DNA of 64,000 nucleotides, from contig FN649751.1 in assembly GCA_000310025.1 (NCBI GenBank), positions 4,256,241-4,320,240 on the forward strand, read 5' to 3'. Below, in pieces: positions 33,001 through 45,250 of the stretch (position 1 is its first letter; the number at the start of each line of letters is the position of its first letter). Both the position numbers and the translations under genes were made by a program. Under the pieces are notes generated by a model. The model was not told where the DNA came from, did not search any database, and saw only the letters and a program-made list of their open reading frames with translations. Origin of the DNA: Ectocarpus siliculosus. Taxonomy: Eukaryota > Sar > Phaeophyceae > Ectocarpales > Ectocarpaceae.

Positions 33001-36000
33001 ATGGGAAGAAGGATATCAGGGCGAGCAACGGTCTGTTGCTTGAAGATGTTGTCGCCCCACTGCCCGGCTTGTATTGCATGGGCCCTCTCCTGTAAGACAA
33101 TTGGAGGTGGCAGCAGGTGGGATGAAATTTAGTGTCGAAGTACCGTGTACGTGCAATACGCATTCCTATGAGGGCAAAGGAACATACGAAGACTCGACAT
33201 TGCCCATGAAGAACGTCGTGATTTGACACTACCGCTGGGCCAGAACAGCCAACAGTAGTAAGAAATGTTCTCGTCATGAAGTGCTGCTGTAGCATGGTGT
33301 ACTTTAGGAGACAAGTTGGATCAGTTCAATGGTAGCTTCCACAGTAGTATCGTGCGAGGGACACCCGAGGTTGATGGGCGCGAACATGATTGCGTTGATG
33401 GGGCAAGCGTATGCTGGGACTCGAAAAGCTTGGAGCAGGGTCCCACAGGCACGAAAACGGAGCTGTGGACGGTGTACACATTGGAAGCAATATAACAAGA
33501 ACTGCAACGTCCAAACAACCTCAGAAGAAGAGAAAACAAAACGTGCCAGTAGTAGCGACAGCACGACAACAGCAAAACAATCTTCAACGCCAACAACGCA
33601 ATTCATCTCCTCACCGATCCCACTTCAGGGAAGAATACCGTACACCCGGGAGACAGAGCGTCTAGGAAATCGAATGCGACCTCGTCTCTCGCCACGAAGA
33701 GCACCTGTCGCAAGGTCCGATGAATTCGGAAGGGAACAGTTGGCCCCTCTTCGTGCCCCCAGGAAAGGGTCACAAATACAAATCTCTAGATTGAGAGCCG
33801 TGAAGGGTGTGTGCTTGATGTTGTTCGCTACATACGCAGGACCCACGTCTGTTATTGGGCGGGTGGGCCTGGCCGGAGGACATCCTATCCATCGATACCG
33901 CCCCGACCCCGTCGAGGGGCGAGAACCATTTGCTTTAAATATTGACTAGTCAGGTGGGCCGTCGTAGCTGGATGTTCGTGCCAGAGCAATCTGCCATGGG
34001 TTGAATCGCTCTGATGGTGACCCTTTACATTGGTCCCCTCATGGTTCGGGCGAGGGTGTACGTGAAGCTTTCGTGACCGTCGTGAATACTTCGTGGAGAA
34101 TAAATACTCTGGGCATCCCCCCATTCTTCTTACTTTGACCACACTTCCGTGGAAATTGGTATTTCCCGCTGACACGGGCGGTTTTTCGTTTTGTCGGCCG
34201 ACAGCGCGTTTATGAGGTAAGCACACGCACTATACCGTGTCCTCTGCCGCTCCCCTGGCCGGGGAGTCGGTGTGGACTCGAGTGAGTCATTGTGTTTACC
34301 CGGCTAAGAATGACGCCGTTTAACTGGTCAGTTGGCCTATTCTGTCGATACTATTCAAACAGCCACGAACACATGCTGGCGCACACGCGCTCGATTGCAC
34401 ACGAAACTGCGTATGCCTTCTGACCTTCACGTCTCCTGCGGCTTGCCCCACCGACTGCAGAAAATTTGACGCCATATCCAGGTAGCCGCAATTCACGCTT
34501 GAAACAATGACGACTCCTTGCTGCTTTCGCTCCCTCTGACTAGCACCCCAACTCCCACGATCGAACAAGCCTACCATGGATGAAGCAGCACGCTCTTCTT
34601 CCTCGTCTTTCGTGAAAAGTGGCTGAATGACGGTATCGAGGATATACTCTGGAGGCCAAAGGGCTCTCATTATCGTTGCAACAGAAGCGTTAGCCCCAGG
34701 ACCATTTTCAGCTCGGTCACCCTCGCCATCACCGACGCTGTGGTAACCCGATTTGGTTGTTCCCGTTACAGTGGGGGAATCTCCACGGTTTGGCAATACT
34801 CGCGCGGTCGCCGTATTGTTTTCGGAACCAGTTGGCATGGCTTCGAGGTCGAAACCAAGAGTAAACTCCAGCGTTCCGATGTAGTAGTTGATCTCTGGCA
34901 AAGGTTGGAACTCCTGTGAGGTAAGAACAGGAGCGGCGGTCGAGCCGGAGGTCTTGACACCCTCCGGTGGTGGCTGCGGCTGCTGTTGTTCTCGGTGTAG
35001 CTGGCGCTCATGTTCTCTCTTTTCCCGGGCGTGTTGGACCAACCGCTGTAAAAACACGAACCGATTGGGTTGGCCCCTGCCGCCACTGCCACTACTGTCC
35101 CCACCGATTTCTTCGACTCCGGCTGTGGTGGGTGGGTGTAAGTATCTTGAGGGGATCACTTTTGTCCCGTCCACTATCACCACTCCTTCGGCGCTAGGCT
35201 CCCGAACAAGTCCCTGTATCATGTGAAGAAAGGTGGTACGTTCACGTTTGGCGACTAGGCCGGGCTCGGTGGGGTTCATGAAGTCCCTCCCGGCTGCCAC
35301 CAGCATGGCGCGGTTGCACCAGACCTTCCGGATAACAGCATGATGGCGAGGAAACAGGGAAGGCGTTAATCGAGGGTACGTTCGCTGTACACACGTGCTG
35401 TAAGGGCACTGCACCCCGGATTACTCATTGATCTACATCTGTCTTATAAAACCTCAAACATATGTCGAGTGGTGTACGTGTGGCTGAAAACCATCACCGT
35501 TCCTCTCATGCACATGTCGCCAAACATACGGTCCGTTGCCAATGAAAATCAATATTGACGGCATCTTACCTGGGCGACGAACTTGTCGGACATCCACTCT
35601 CCTAATCCGTTGCTTGTACCCCCATCACCTCTGTCCCACCACATCCGAGCACGAGAAATCACAGCCGTTGGAGGTATCGCCTCCGAAAGTACAGGCCACA
35701 GAACCGAACTGACTCCAGAGCGGTCGCCGCGAACACTACCACCACCGCCACCGCCATCCCCAGCGATGTCGGAAGGAGCGAAAGAAGAATCCATGTAGTC
35801 CGGAAGAAGGGCGGCAGTAGGCAGGGCGCCTTCCCCGTAAACCCCAAACACGTCCACCTCGGGATTGTCAGACAAGAACCGGTCCAACATATCGACCCAA
35901 CGGGAATGCTCTTCAAGATTGTTCGGGCCGCCGGTACCATCGTTGCTGCCGTCGGAATCGAAGGGTACAAAGAGCGAAAACAGGTGCGGCATGTCCTCCC

Positions 36001-37118
36001 TGACCACAATGTCAACTCGAGGGTCAGATGTCACTATCCACACAGGGGGAAAACAAGATTGGTCGCAATCGTGTTGTTCTTCCACTGGTGCTGATGAATC
36101 TGCTCTCTCCTCCTCTCTCTTCCCCTCGTCCTTCTCATCGCTAATGCCGCAATCCGGTTTCGCACTATCATTGCCACAGGGGAGCTCCTGCCTCTGTGAG
36201 ATGCCAATTCCAGTTGTCCGCTTCCGCGCAGATGATACGAAGTCTGACCAAACAGCAAGCGTTTCGTTGTCTACGGCCACTAGGAGCGCCGTCGACTTCA
36301 TGGCGGGGGGAGGAGCGACCGAAGTAGCCAGGACCGCGCGACCTGACGCCTAGGCGAACACGCGGACGCGCCGAAAGGCGAGGACCGTAACAGGCAGTCA
36401 TGTATAGGTGAACAGCAAGCGAAACATCGGTTGCACGTCGTAGACGTTTCATGCGAATATATCTTCAAAGCAGGTTAAAAACAACGAGGGACGGGGTAGA
36501 GAGCGGGGGAGGGCGATCCTTGATCCCCCCCCCCCCATGAGGGGAAGTTCAGAGCAACGGCCTCTTCGACCATCACAAGCGCAGAGCGGAGGGCATTGGG
36601 GGTGTAACTGTTTAAAATCTAGAAGGCGCGGAGAATGCCAGCAAGGTTAGACCATGGTCGAACGTTTAAACTCCGGTGGACTCAACGCATGTTTCGTTCA
36701 CCTCTTCATGCGAGAGAGGGGCACCCACAGTTGCTCCAAGACCATCACCGGCGTGAGCTTCAAGTGAACCACTGCTGTTGCCGCTTACACTTTGAGGGTT
36801 GATGTCCCTGCTACTGTGATGACCGTGTTCTTCAGCCAACGACCACCGGAAGTCAGTTTTCCCGGCCAACACGGACAAGGATGCCAGAACTCCGACAACG
36901 CTGAAAAGATGTAGCGAAAACATTCTCAACTTGTACAATAACGAGTCGAGTCGTGTTGCTGCCGTTGTCGAGGTTGCATTGCTCTCTGCGTTCGGACGAG
37001 GCTCGACGTCGAATATCTCCCTGTTGGCGTTGATGCCACTGGCGGTGGTTCCCGGCAGCGTTGACAGGAGAGGCTCAGGTGGCGTAGGTGTCGCGTCTTC
37101 TGACGGCGATCGTACCAT
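30049..37118 (-). CDS. large nucleotide-diphospho-sugar transferase (PF03407-like) with extra N-terminal region, seven exons seen
   Basis: Minus-strand exons, all joined in phase 0: 37118-36702, 36349-35570, 35324-34431, 33059-32898, 32512-32378, 31979-31893 and 30285-30049 (stop). The first encodes a type II signal anchor (LHLFSVVGVLASLSVLAG), so it is probably a Golgi enzyme. The next two give about 520 residues, partly Ser/Gly/Gln-rich, with WIVTSDPRVDIVV and CNRAMLVAAGRDFMNP. They reach the catalytic-domain start VVIVSSVNCGYLDMASNFLQ. The fourth holds ALYTDVDIFWLGNV, with the Asp-x-Asp motif. The fifth has CTCFMYLDSTPNAI, the sixth LALQLLPKEV and the last LLIVHNNWIVGHDPKRERF, the family's C-terminal block. 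At least one exon after the third and one before the last are missing. An earlier Met at 37505 is possible. Confidence 0.8.
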
Positions 37119-37505
37119 GTCGAATCTCCAGCTGACAGGCGGAGGGGTGTACAGTGTGATCAAGGTTATTGGGGTGTCCTCATTCGATTGTCTTTTTTTC
37201 AATTTTGTGGCTCGTCGGCATCCAGCTGGTCTCGAGTCTTGGAGTTCATGAAATAATGCATCGTTGAGATGAATGGGCGCAGGATCTGTTGGCTGCCGAC
37301 GACTTCGAAGAAAGTATGAAATGCGTGACGGAATGGAGGATAAGTACTCGACGACGGGTCGGTTACAATTTAGGATTGAGAGCCAGGTTGACATCCGGCG
37401 AAGTTCAAACCGTTGAGAGGCCATGGACCACAAAACTTGTATTCGGCTCTTGAGGTGTCGACAAGTTGGTGATGGGCGGTCATCGCGTACGAGGGCGAGC
37501 GACAC

Positions 37506-40440
37506 GAGGTGGGAACCGTGAATGTTTGGCGAATTGCAAGGTGCAACAACGATGGGTGAGTAGACGTGGTACCGAACAAGCTAACCTTGCCCGCACACAC
37601 AGGGTCGGTATCATGAGTTCGGGCCTCATGTACCGTTGTTGAGGATGGCCAACCCTGTCGGACACCAAGTCAAATTTCGTCGTTTTCCGATCGTCTATTC
37701 CCACGTTTCGAACTCGGCAATTGTGTAAATACTGACGCAGCGACTGTCGAGTGCGCGAAATTTTTCGTCCGTGGGTAGATTCAGAGCGCTTGTTCAAAGT
37801 ACCGAACCATGACGCCAACAACGGCCTTTGCTTTGCAGCTGTAGCTGGTTCCAAATGTAGTTGGTATTCGTAGTGAAGTTTTGCCGTTCACTCCCAAAGA
37901 CGTCTTTCTCGTAGAATATTCATCAATGACATGCGACGGTCATTGTTCTGTCATCCGCGTCCTACTCTTGTCTTCCGCGAAAATTTTTTCATGAATCGTC
38001 TGATATTGTGAGACGTAAACACTCCCCCTTTACCTTGCGGATCTAGGCTTTGCACAACAGACAAAACAAAACCCAGTACAGAACTCTAAAGCGCACGACA
38101 ATCTTCAAATACTTCTAGCACGACCGATGTTCTCAGCAGCCTTGCGGCTGCATGTTAACGATGTACACTGTACAGCGCGTATGTATAGTCTCTACGTTGA
38201 AAGTATTCAATGACGGTCGATGTGCCACATGGTCTCGACTATGTACGTACGTGCGAGTCCTGGTACTTTTCATCTATAGAACGGCAGTGTATGGACACCT
38301 TCAAAGGATTTTTGGCGACTCACAAATGGACTACAGTATGTTGTCGTTGTTGTTTGTTGTTGGCTTCCGGTTGGAATGGATGCCATTTTGTCTCTGCTCA
38401 GTACCGTAGGCCCAAACGACCGAACCGCCTTCGGTGGGTCATCTACAGTACAAGTACTTTGCCCCTGCGTGACTACAGGCCGATTCAGCTCCGTTCTCAG
38501 CTCCGATCACTTTGCGTGCCGAAAGATCGCCGTTGTGCCTCGGCTAAGAGCAAAAAACATACATAGAGACCAGCAGGGAGACACAGGCAGCCCGCCCCCC
38601 AAGCACGCTTATCAGCAGTGCGCACAGGACTCACATAGTACAATGCTATTCACCCGCCTAATCTCTCTGACGCGGGGCAGATATCCTTTCCAGATCCAAT
38701 CTACTGCCTATTGGTACTACAACGATTCAAACGCAAAATACCACCGTAGGGTACATACAGCACCCTGAACATGTATGTGATCAACCCGGTGCCGCATCCG
38801 CGGGGGAGAGCAGAGAAAGCGCACACCGGAGCCGATGCTAACGTGCTGCCTCGGTGCTTGATGTTGTTGCGATTGCGGTGCGTGTGGTTCAGTATTGGGA
38901 GTGAAGGGTGGTTTGTCTGCTGTGGGCAAAATTCGCTCAAAGGCAAAAGGGTTTTCGGGACTACAGCTCCGATCACAACTCCGATCACAGCTCTCTATTT
39001 GTAGTACAGCAAGTACAGCATAGTATACTATTTCTCTCCGCATAGCTGCTACACAGCAGTAGTACTACTACTGCTGTACTACTCCTGTTCGTCACCCTTA
39101 CATGCACCGCGTCCCCATCCCTGTGAGCCCATGTGGGGGCTCACAGGGACCCACTACTGCACTATCCTTGCCGCCGTGGTTTATGGGTGTACACGCATGC
39201 TTGGAAGATCCTTGACCGCAGAGAGCCAGTTGTGGGGAATGAAACAACAAAATTCGAATTAAGGTCACGTAAGCTACAGTCTGCTGTACGCATGCATGTA
39301 GTCTAGCGGCTGCCTGGTGTGGTCGAAGTTCGACGCCAATCACTGCTGTACATGTACTTGAAGTAGGTTCGTCCCCAGCACAGCGTCGGGGCGGTCAGCA
39401 AGTCTGTTGAAATCGTGTGTTGTCTATACTCGAACTACTGTATCTTCCTCACCGTGGAGCACGCTCGTCGTATCCGTGAGCTTGCACGCTGATTCAAGGT
39501 TGTAGCTGATTTGAGACAGCGTCCATGAAGATTTGTGTACTGCCGTCGGATCGTCGGTATATCTTGGTGTTGGCAGTTTCAAAAAAACACGATGTAAAAT
39601 ACACTGACACAGTCATACACTGTACCAACTGCCCGGTATTTCTTCCGCCGCGCTCCGCGTATGTATGCGTACCGTTGGTGCGCGCTGCGGCACATCGTAA
39701 TGGGTGGTGTGTGGTGTGGCTTCTCGCATCCTACTGTCCGGCGTCTTCTCTTGATAGATGGAAGAAAGTCGAGTCCACGCTGTTGCAGTGTACAGATACA
39801 AGGGTCTGAGGGCCCCGACGAGACGTCGTCAGCGTTGGCAAGGTACGTGGTCAACACATATTCCAAGTCTACAACATTTTCATTGCAGCTACAGTTGTAA
39901 TTTTTACGAAGCCTGATTTAGTTCCTTCGCCTTTGAAGTGTAGTCTAGGGAAGAGGAGAGTAATAATATTATGAGAGGGGGTCAGCAACAATCGAGGCAC
40001 GATATGTAGGTATTTTGTTTGGGACCATGGAGAGTACTTTGCGTTCAACCTAGGTGACGGCGTTCGTCAGATTTGTTAGGAAATCTGAACTCTTGCGCCC
40101 TAGCTACCGTATCCACAGTTTAGACTACTCGAATCCTGGATCGCGCTTGTACAAGTTCACCGCGTTTTTCTCGAAACTGTATTATCTTCTGTAGTACAGG
40201 GAGTACCCCCGGGGACAATACTATAGCGTACCCGGGACGTCCAAAAGGTCTAGTCTATGTGAGTTGTCTATGGCACCAGATGTACAACCATTAGCGCACA
40301 CGACGTTCTAAGTGGTGGTCTCAAATCAGCCGCAACATGCCCTTCTCGAATCGAACTTATCTGGCAGTGGGTGACATTACTGGGGACGGTCAGGCCGGGT
40401 CATAAACGGTTCATGGCCTAGTCATGGCTGGGTCTTGACC
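37506..40440. other. no recognised gene
   Basis: Short frames on both strands lack domains. TAGTCTA-type heptamers occur at about 39298, 39940, 40120 and 40250. GTACAGCAAGTACAGCA and CAGTAGTACTACTACTGCTGTACTACT at 39005-39085 form short palindromes. Confidence 0.45.
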
Positions 40441-40930
40441 GGAACATGGCCGGTTCATGGACAGTCCATGGCCGGGTCATGGCTGGATCATGGCCGGTCT
40501 ATGGCCGGTCAATAGCCGGTCCATGGCCAGCCCATGGCCGGGTCATGACCGTCCATGGCCGGGTCATGACTGGACCATGGCCGGTTCATGGCCAGTCCAT
40601 CGCCGGTCCATGGATGGGTCATGGTGAGTCCATGACCGGTTCATGGCTGCATCATGGCCGGTCCATGGCCGGTCGATTGTCGGGTCATGGACGGTCCATG
40701 GCTGGGCCATGACCGGTCGATGTACGGATCATGGCCGGTCGACGGACAGGTCATGGACGGTCCATGGACGGGTCATGGCCGGTCCATGGCTGGATCATGG
40801 CTGGTCCATAAACGATCCATGGCCTAGTCATGACCGGGTCATGGACGGTCCATGGCCAGTTCATGGACGGGTCATGGCTGGATCTTGGCCGGTCCATGGC
40901 CGATCCATAGCCGGTCCATGGCCGGTCATT
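40441..40930. repeat. 10-11-bp GGTCATGGCC / GGTCCATGGCC tandem array
   Basis: About 45 degenerate copies of the word GGTC(C)ATGGCC follow each other, often with single-base changes (GGACGGTCCATGG, GGTCATGACC). Because 30 bp is ten codons, the plus strand shows open frames with an HGR / MAGSW-like ten-residue period. These are repeat by-products, not genes. The core CCATGG is palindromic. Confidence 0.92.
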
Positions 40931-41007
40931 GGTGTCTGTGTTAATTTAGACGTGGAAGGCAGTCATGACGTAATAGCCCGACTCGGTAATGATCGACCCA
41001 GTAGGGG

Positions 41008-41303
41008 TTCATGACTTCACTTGGTCATGACCAAGGCTCTGCTGTCGCATTTGTCCTGTGCACAGGGCCAGCGGTGACTGATTGATGACGACGTAACGGA
41101 CTCGGCGGGCAAAATTATTCGAGTGCGCCCAAGCTTCGTCATGCCCAATACTCATTTCATGACTTTGACTTGGTCAATTACCGAGGCTCTGTCATCGCAT
41201 TTGTCATGTGTGCGGGGCCGGCGCTGACGGATTGATGACGACGTCACTGGACTCCTTCCGCGACGTTCGGCATGCGTCCAAGGTTCGTCATGCCCAGGGT
41301 CTT
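41008..41303. repeat. 148-bp tandem duplication
   Basis: Unit one at 41008-41155 and unit two at 41156-41303 share TTCATGACTT, ACTTGGTCA, GAGGCTCTG-like, CGCATTTGTC, GATTGATGACGACGT and TTCGTCATGCCCA at the same relative positions, with scattered differences. It adjoins the GGTCATGGCC array and shares its TCATGAC words. Confidence 0.85.
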
Positions 41304-41424
41304 CCCGACGATGTGCTACGATGTTGGTTGTCGTGGATTGCCCGTGTCGTAACCGTTATTTGTGCAACATCTCGCGGTTGGTAATTTGCGCGTTGGTTAA
41401 TTTTTCCCGAGGGCATTCTCGGTA

Positions 41425-41760
41425 ATTTTTCCGCCGTTAAATTACCGTCGTGGTGGGCGGTCCCGGCAATCCGGCGTTTTACCCGCCGTTTTTTGGTTTT
41501 ACCGCCTCCGCCAAAAGCGTTACCGCCGGAAGCCGCGTTACCGCCTACCGCCAAAACAATTACCGCCGTATGGCGTTACCGCCGAAAAAATTCGGCCAAA
41601 ATTCTATTTTACCGCCTCCGCCTAAGTCGTTACCGCAAAAAAACGCATTACCGCCTACCGCCCTGACAATTACCGCCATGCGTCAATACCGCCGAAAACT
41701 TACCGCCATACGGCATTACCGCCGAAAACCGCCATGTAGGTACGTTACCGCCGAACGATT
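41425..41760. repeat. TTACCGCC array, copy 1
   Basis: The word TTACCGCC(GAAAA/TACCGCCAAA) is iterated about fifteen times. It opens AAATTACCGTCGTGGTGGGC, followed by GGTCCCGGCAATCCGGCG, and is directly repeated about 690 bp to the right. The complement (CGGTAA) precedes it at 41405-41440. Confidence 0.88.
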
Positions 41761-42116
41761 GGGTGAGTGAGTGGAGGTCTAGTCTCGACTACAGTACAAC
41801 CACAGTGTGAATCAGGAGTTCGAGTCCACGTGTGGACGTACTTTTTCCGACCATTTTGTTCATGAAGTATCTGTTCTTTGGTTCGGGTTCGTTTGCGGGA
41901 GCACCATTGAATGTATTGAGTGGACAGGGAGACGAGGAGGCGCGCACATGTTTCTACGTCGAATGGACTGTAAAATGTGAAAAGCCACTGGAGACAACGA
42001 CAAAGCAACCCATGGAAGTACATGATCAGTCTTCGGCAAAGTGGTTTGCCGTCTGTTAGGGCGCGGTAACATACCACCGCAATTGTCACCTTTTTTGGTG
42101 TCGCTTGAAGGGAATG
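41761..42116. other. unique spacer between the two TTACCGCC arrays
   Basis: About 350 bp of ordinary-complexity sequence without a recognisable gene. Short frames exist on both strands. Confidence 0.5.
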
Positions 42117-42485
42117 GCAATCATTACCGCCGTGAAATTACCGCCGTGGTGGGCGGTCCCGGTAATCCGCCGTTTTACCGCCATTTTTTGGTTACCGCCT
42201 CCGCCAAACTCGTTACCGCCAAGAAACGCGTTACCGCCTACCGCCAAGGCTAGTACCACCGTATGACGTTTCCGCCAAAAAATCTGTTTGATCGCCTCAG
42301 CCAAAGTCGTTACCGCCGAAAATCGTATTACCGCATACCGCCAAACCAATTACCGCCAAAAGTTGGTCTTACCGCCTCCGCCAAAGTCGTTACCGCCGAA
42401 AAGCGCATTACCGTCTGTCGCCAAAACAATTACAACCAAATGGCATTACCGCCGAAAACCTGTCCGCCTCAAAACCGTTACCGAG
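42117..42485. repeat. TTACCGCC array, copy 2
   Basis: A second, diverged direct copy of 41425-41760, beginning with the same order of words (AAATTACCGCCGTGGTGGGC, then GGTCCCGGTAATCCGCCG) and continuing with TTACCGCC units. Confidence 0.88.
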
Positions 42486-43770
42486 TAAACCCTTGATTTT
42501 TCCTATTTCTGGCAAGACGAAAAGATGGCCAGGTTCCTGAGAAGTCTTTTCCAGGTAGAAGACATCTCATGACAGAGTCGTCTTTGGTGATAAGACATGC
42601 ATGTATGGGATCTTCGTGTACATACGTCTTCAACACGCAAAGCCAGAATGCCACACATATTTTCCGTAGAAGTCAATCGGCCCTGCGCTGGGTGCCAAAA
42701 TTGGACAATTCGACTCACTACCTTGTGTTTCACTAGAAGCTTCGACCAGACATCATCAAGTCCACGTAGGTTCCAATGGTGAAAGTAACATTTGGACTCC
42801 GGCAGTTCGAGGCAGTGAATTTCCCCACATTGAATGTTCCCGAAGAACTACCGGTCAAATCCCTTCGATTTCTAACTGGCCTAATTGGTGCTAAACTCTG
42901 CAGTGGTACATGGCGGGAATTATTCCCGCCGTATTCTTGGCCGAAACGTTCAGCGCGAGTTCCTCGAAGCATGCTTGAATCCTCATGGGGGAGTGTTCCC
43001 GATTAAATGGACAAAATAACTGCAACTCCATGTTGATCTTCACAGGAGGGGGTTTAGAACACGGGAGCATGCCTGCCCACATACATATTCTGGACACCGT
43101 TCCAAGGTAGTCTAGGGCAATAGTCCCGGTGTACACGAAGCCAGACTCATTCCCCTCTCTTCTAAGAGAGTTACTGCGAACACAAGATGTACGCTTTTTC
43201 TACTTCATGCAAGGCCCTTCCAAAATGCCCATCGTTTATTCTCTCTTCACAAACACATGGTGCTTCCGGTCATAACCCGTACCCCCCTTCGTCCGTTGTA
43301 GTTTGACGGTCGCACTTCTGGCGAAGTCCTGACGTGCCCGTCCTCGCTGGTGGATGGCGGTCTACGTAGAGTTGACGTAGATATTAACGGTAGTGTTGAT
43401 TGGCGCCCTCCTCACCCCTGACCGCCTGAAGTGGCGCTCACCGATAATCTTCCCTTATAGCCTGCACGTCGCATTCTTCCTCAGCAATCTCTCTGAAAAT
43501 ATTATTTCATTGTGGACCATGAAGTTCGTGGGAAGAACGAACCGATTGATGATCCTCGACATCTTCGTCACGCAAGGACGCAGACCTGAAGGGTGCGGGA
43601 GGATTCCCCCCGTCAGGTAGGGTGTGCTTGGAAAACTTTGGGGATATTCGTATGCAATCATCCATCCCTTGGCCGGCAAACCTGAAACAGGCAATGCCGC
43701 AGTTGTTGGACTCGCAGCCTTGGATATCTTGCAACAGGTTGACCCTTTCATCGATTGTGACAGATCCGAT
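42486..43770. other. no recognised gene; may contain the 5' end of the second Ty3/gypsy element
   Basis: Moderate-length frames lie on both strands (for example 42776-43006 plus and 42891-43136 minus) without a domain. No LTR or primer-binding site could be defined. Confidence 0.4.
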
Positions 43771-43772
43771 AC

Positions 43773-45250
43773 GTGGGTTCGCGGGTGGGAATTCCCGCAG
43801 AAAGAGCCATAATAAACGCCTTATCCCCGAACAAAGAAACCACTGGTGACCTCATTAGTTTTATCAATGGCATGTTTGTGCAGGTGAAACAGCGTATGGA
43901 CGACGGCATTGATGGGGGAGACGCTTTCAAGCACCTTCTTTTTCTCATCGCGTCCCACTTCAAGCGTGAAGACCGTAGCGAAGCTTTGACAACGATGAAC
44001 GCGTTTGGCGTTCTCAACGGCACTATGTTTGGAGAATTGTTTCCACAGTACCGTACTGCCGGAAGTAACATCACGCACTATTCCAATCTTTCAGCCAACG
44101 AGACTTGGATTGTCGGAATAACTCGTAATAAGATCAACGACCAGTTCTCTGTGATGATGTCTGACTGCTTTTAAGGTGCAAAGCGTACCGCTGCACCGCC
44201 GTACAGTAGCCTGGATGAGATGTGGCGAGTGCCAACAGGTTCACGACCTCTTAGGTTAAGGCTGAGAATGGGAAGCAATATGCTCCACTCTCGCTTGCCG
44301 GATTATCATGGCATTCGCACGGCGGGAGTCGTTCTCAAGGTCGTTCTGCGATACCCTCGCAGCAGTTTTGAAGCTTTCAGGGAGCCCGTAGCAAATCGAT
44401 CACGCGTGTTACAGCAGAGCCAATTCATCATGTGTTTTGTGTTAGGGAGACAGTGAATGTCGTTGTTTCCAACGGTTTCAAACGACAATTACCCCCCCTT
44501 TCGACACCCCTCCTTAGGACTAGAGCCGACCGCGCACAAGAGTTAAGTGAAATGCTGGTCGTTGTTTAAACGTGGTCACTCTGTCAAACACTGTGAACCA
44601 CCTTGCTAGTGGTGTGCTGAACCCAGATTTAGGTGCACTGCCACATGGTGATAACACGGTTCGACTGTGGCAAGAGCACTTGCGGTCCTGGAGGACTAAG
44701 CCTGCGACTACCATAGCATTGAGCACACGAAACTCAAACGCTCAACAAAACAACCGACCCCGTTGACACAGACCGACTCATTGTGTACAATACGCCGGTA
44801 ACTCTCCCAACCCGCAACAGTAGAGTTCGACGTGGCATCAACCGCCACCACATGGCCTGCTGCAATCAAGTGCACCAGCTCAACAGCACACGTTGGTAGT
44901 ATACCAGCCTAATGCCGGTACTGCTCCCGCGTCTGCCACACACGCGCAGTCGAAAGTAAGAATCAACAGTCGGCTTCCCGTAGATCGAACCCAAATGCCT
45001 GCACTCCTGGAACGTCTAGCGCTGGTAGCTGACGGCCCGACGGCGGCTTGTCATTACTCCCCGACCCGCCGATGGCAAAACTGGGGGAAGCTAGAGAGCA
45101 CTACTCCTGTTCCTACCACCGACACTTCCGCTAGAAGCGGTAGTGCTTCGGCCTCATCGGGTGCAGATGGTATAGCCCACACTCCCGATCACAGCAGCAG
45201 CTTTGGCGCTGCCGTCACTAGGAGCTTAAGGAGTGATATCTCTTGAAGGC
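43773..45250 (+). pseudogene. gag (capsid)-like remnant
   Basis: The first frame (43773-44174) is 133 codons with helical-looking segments (FVQVKQRMDDGIDGGDAFKH, FKREDRSEALTTMNAFGV). Position and composition suggest capsid, but I do not recognise a named family. Later frames (44572-44766 and 44893-45246) are Ser/Thr/Pro-rich, like the variable tail of gag proteins. No intact zinc knuckle was found. Confidence 0.45.

Noticed and set aside
33885-34226. Minus-strand frame considered as a missing exon of the large glycosyltransferase
   Set aside because: It sits in the right interval but shows none of the residues expected between the N-terminal block and the D-x-D exon.
40446-41014. Two plus-strand open frames with an HGR/MAGSW-like ten-residue period
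   Set aside because: The period is that of the 10-bp DNA array (three units are ten codons). There is no start context, splice signal or homology.
40441-42485. CRISPR-like array
   Set aside because: The units are 8-11 bp with degenerate spacers, far too short and variable for CRISPR, and the genome is eukaryotic.
41425-42485. LTR pair of a retrotransposon
   Set aside because: The copies lack TG...CA ends, a primer-binding site or a polypurine tract, so I kept them as repeats only.
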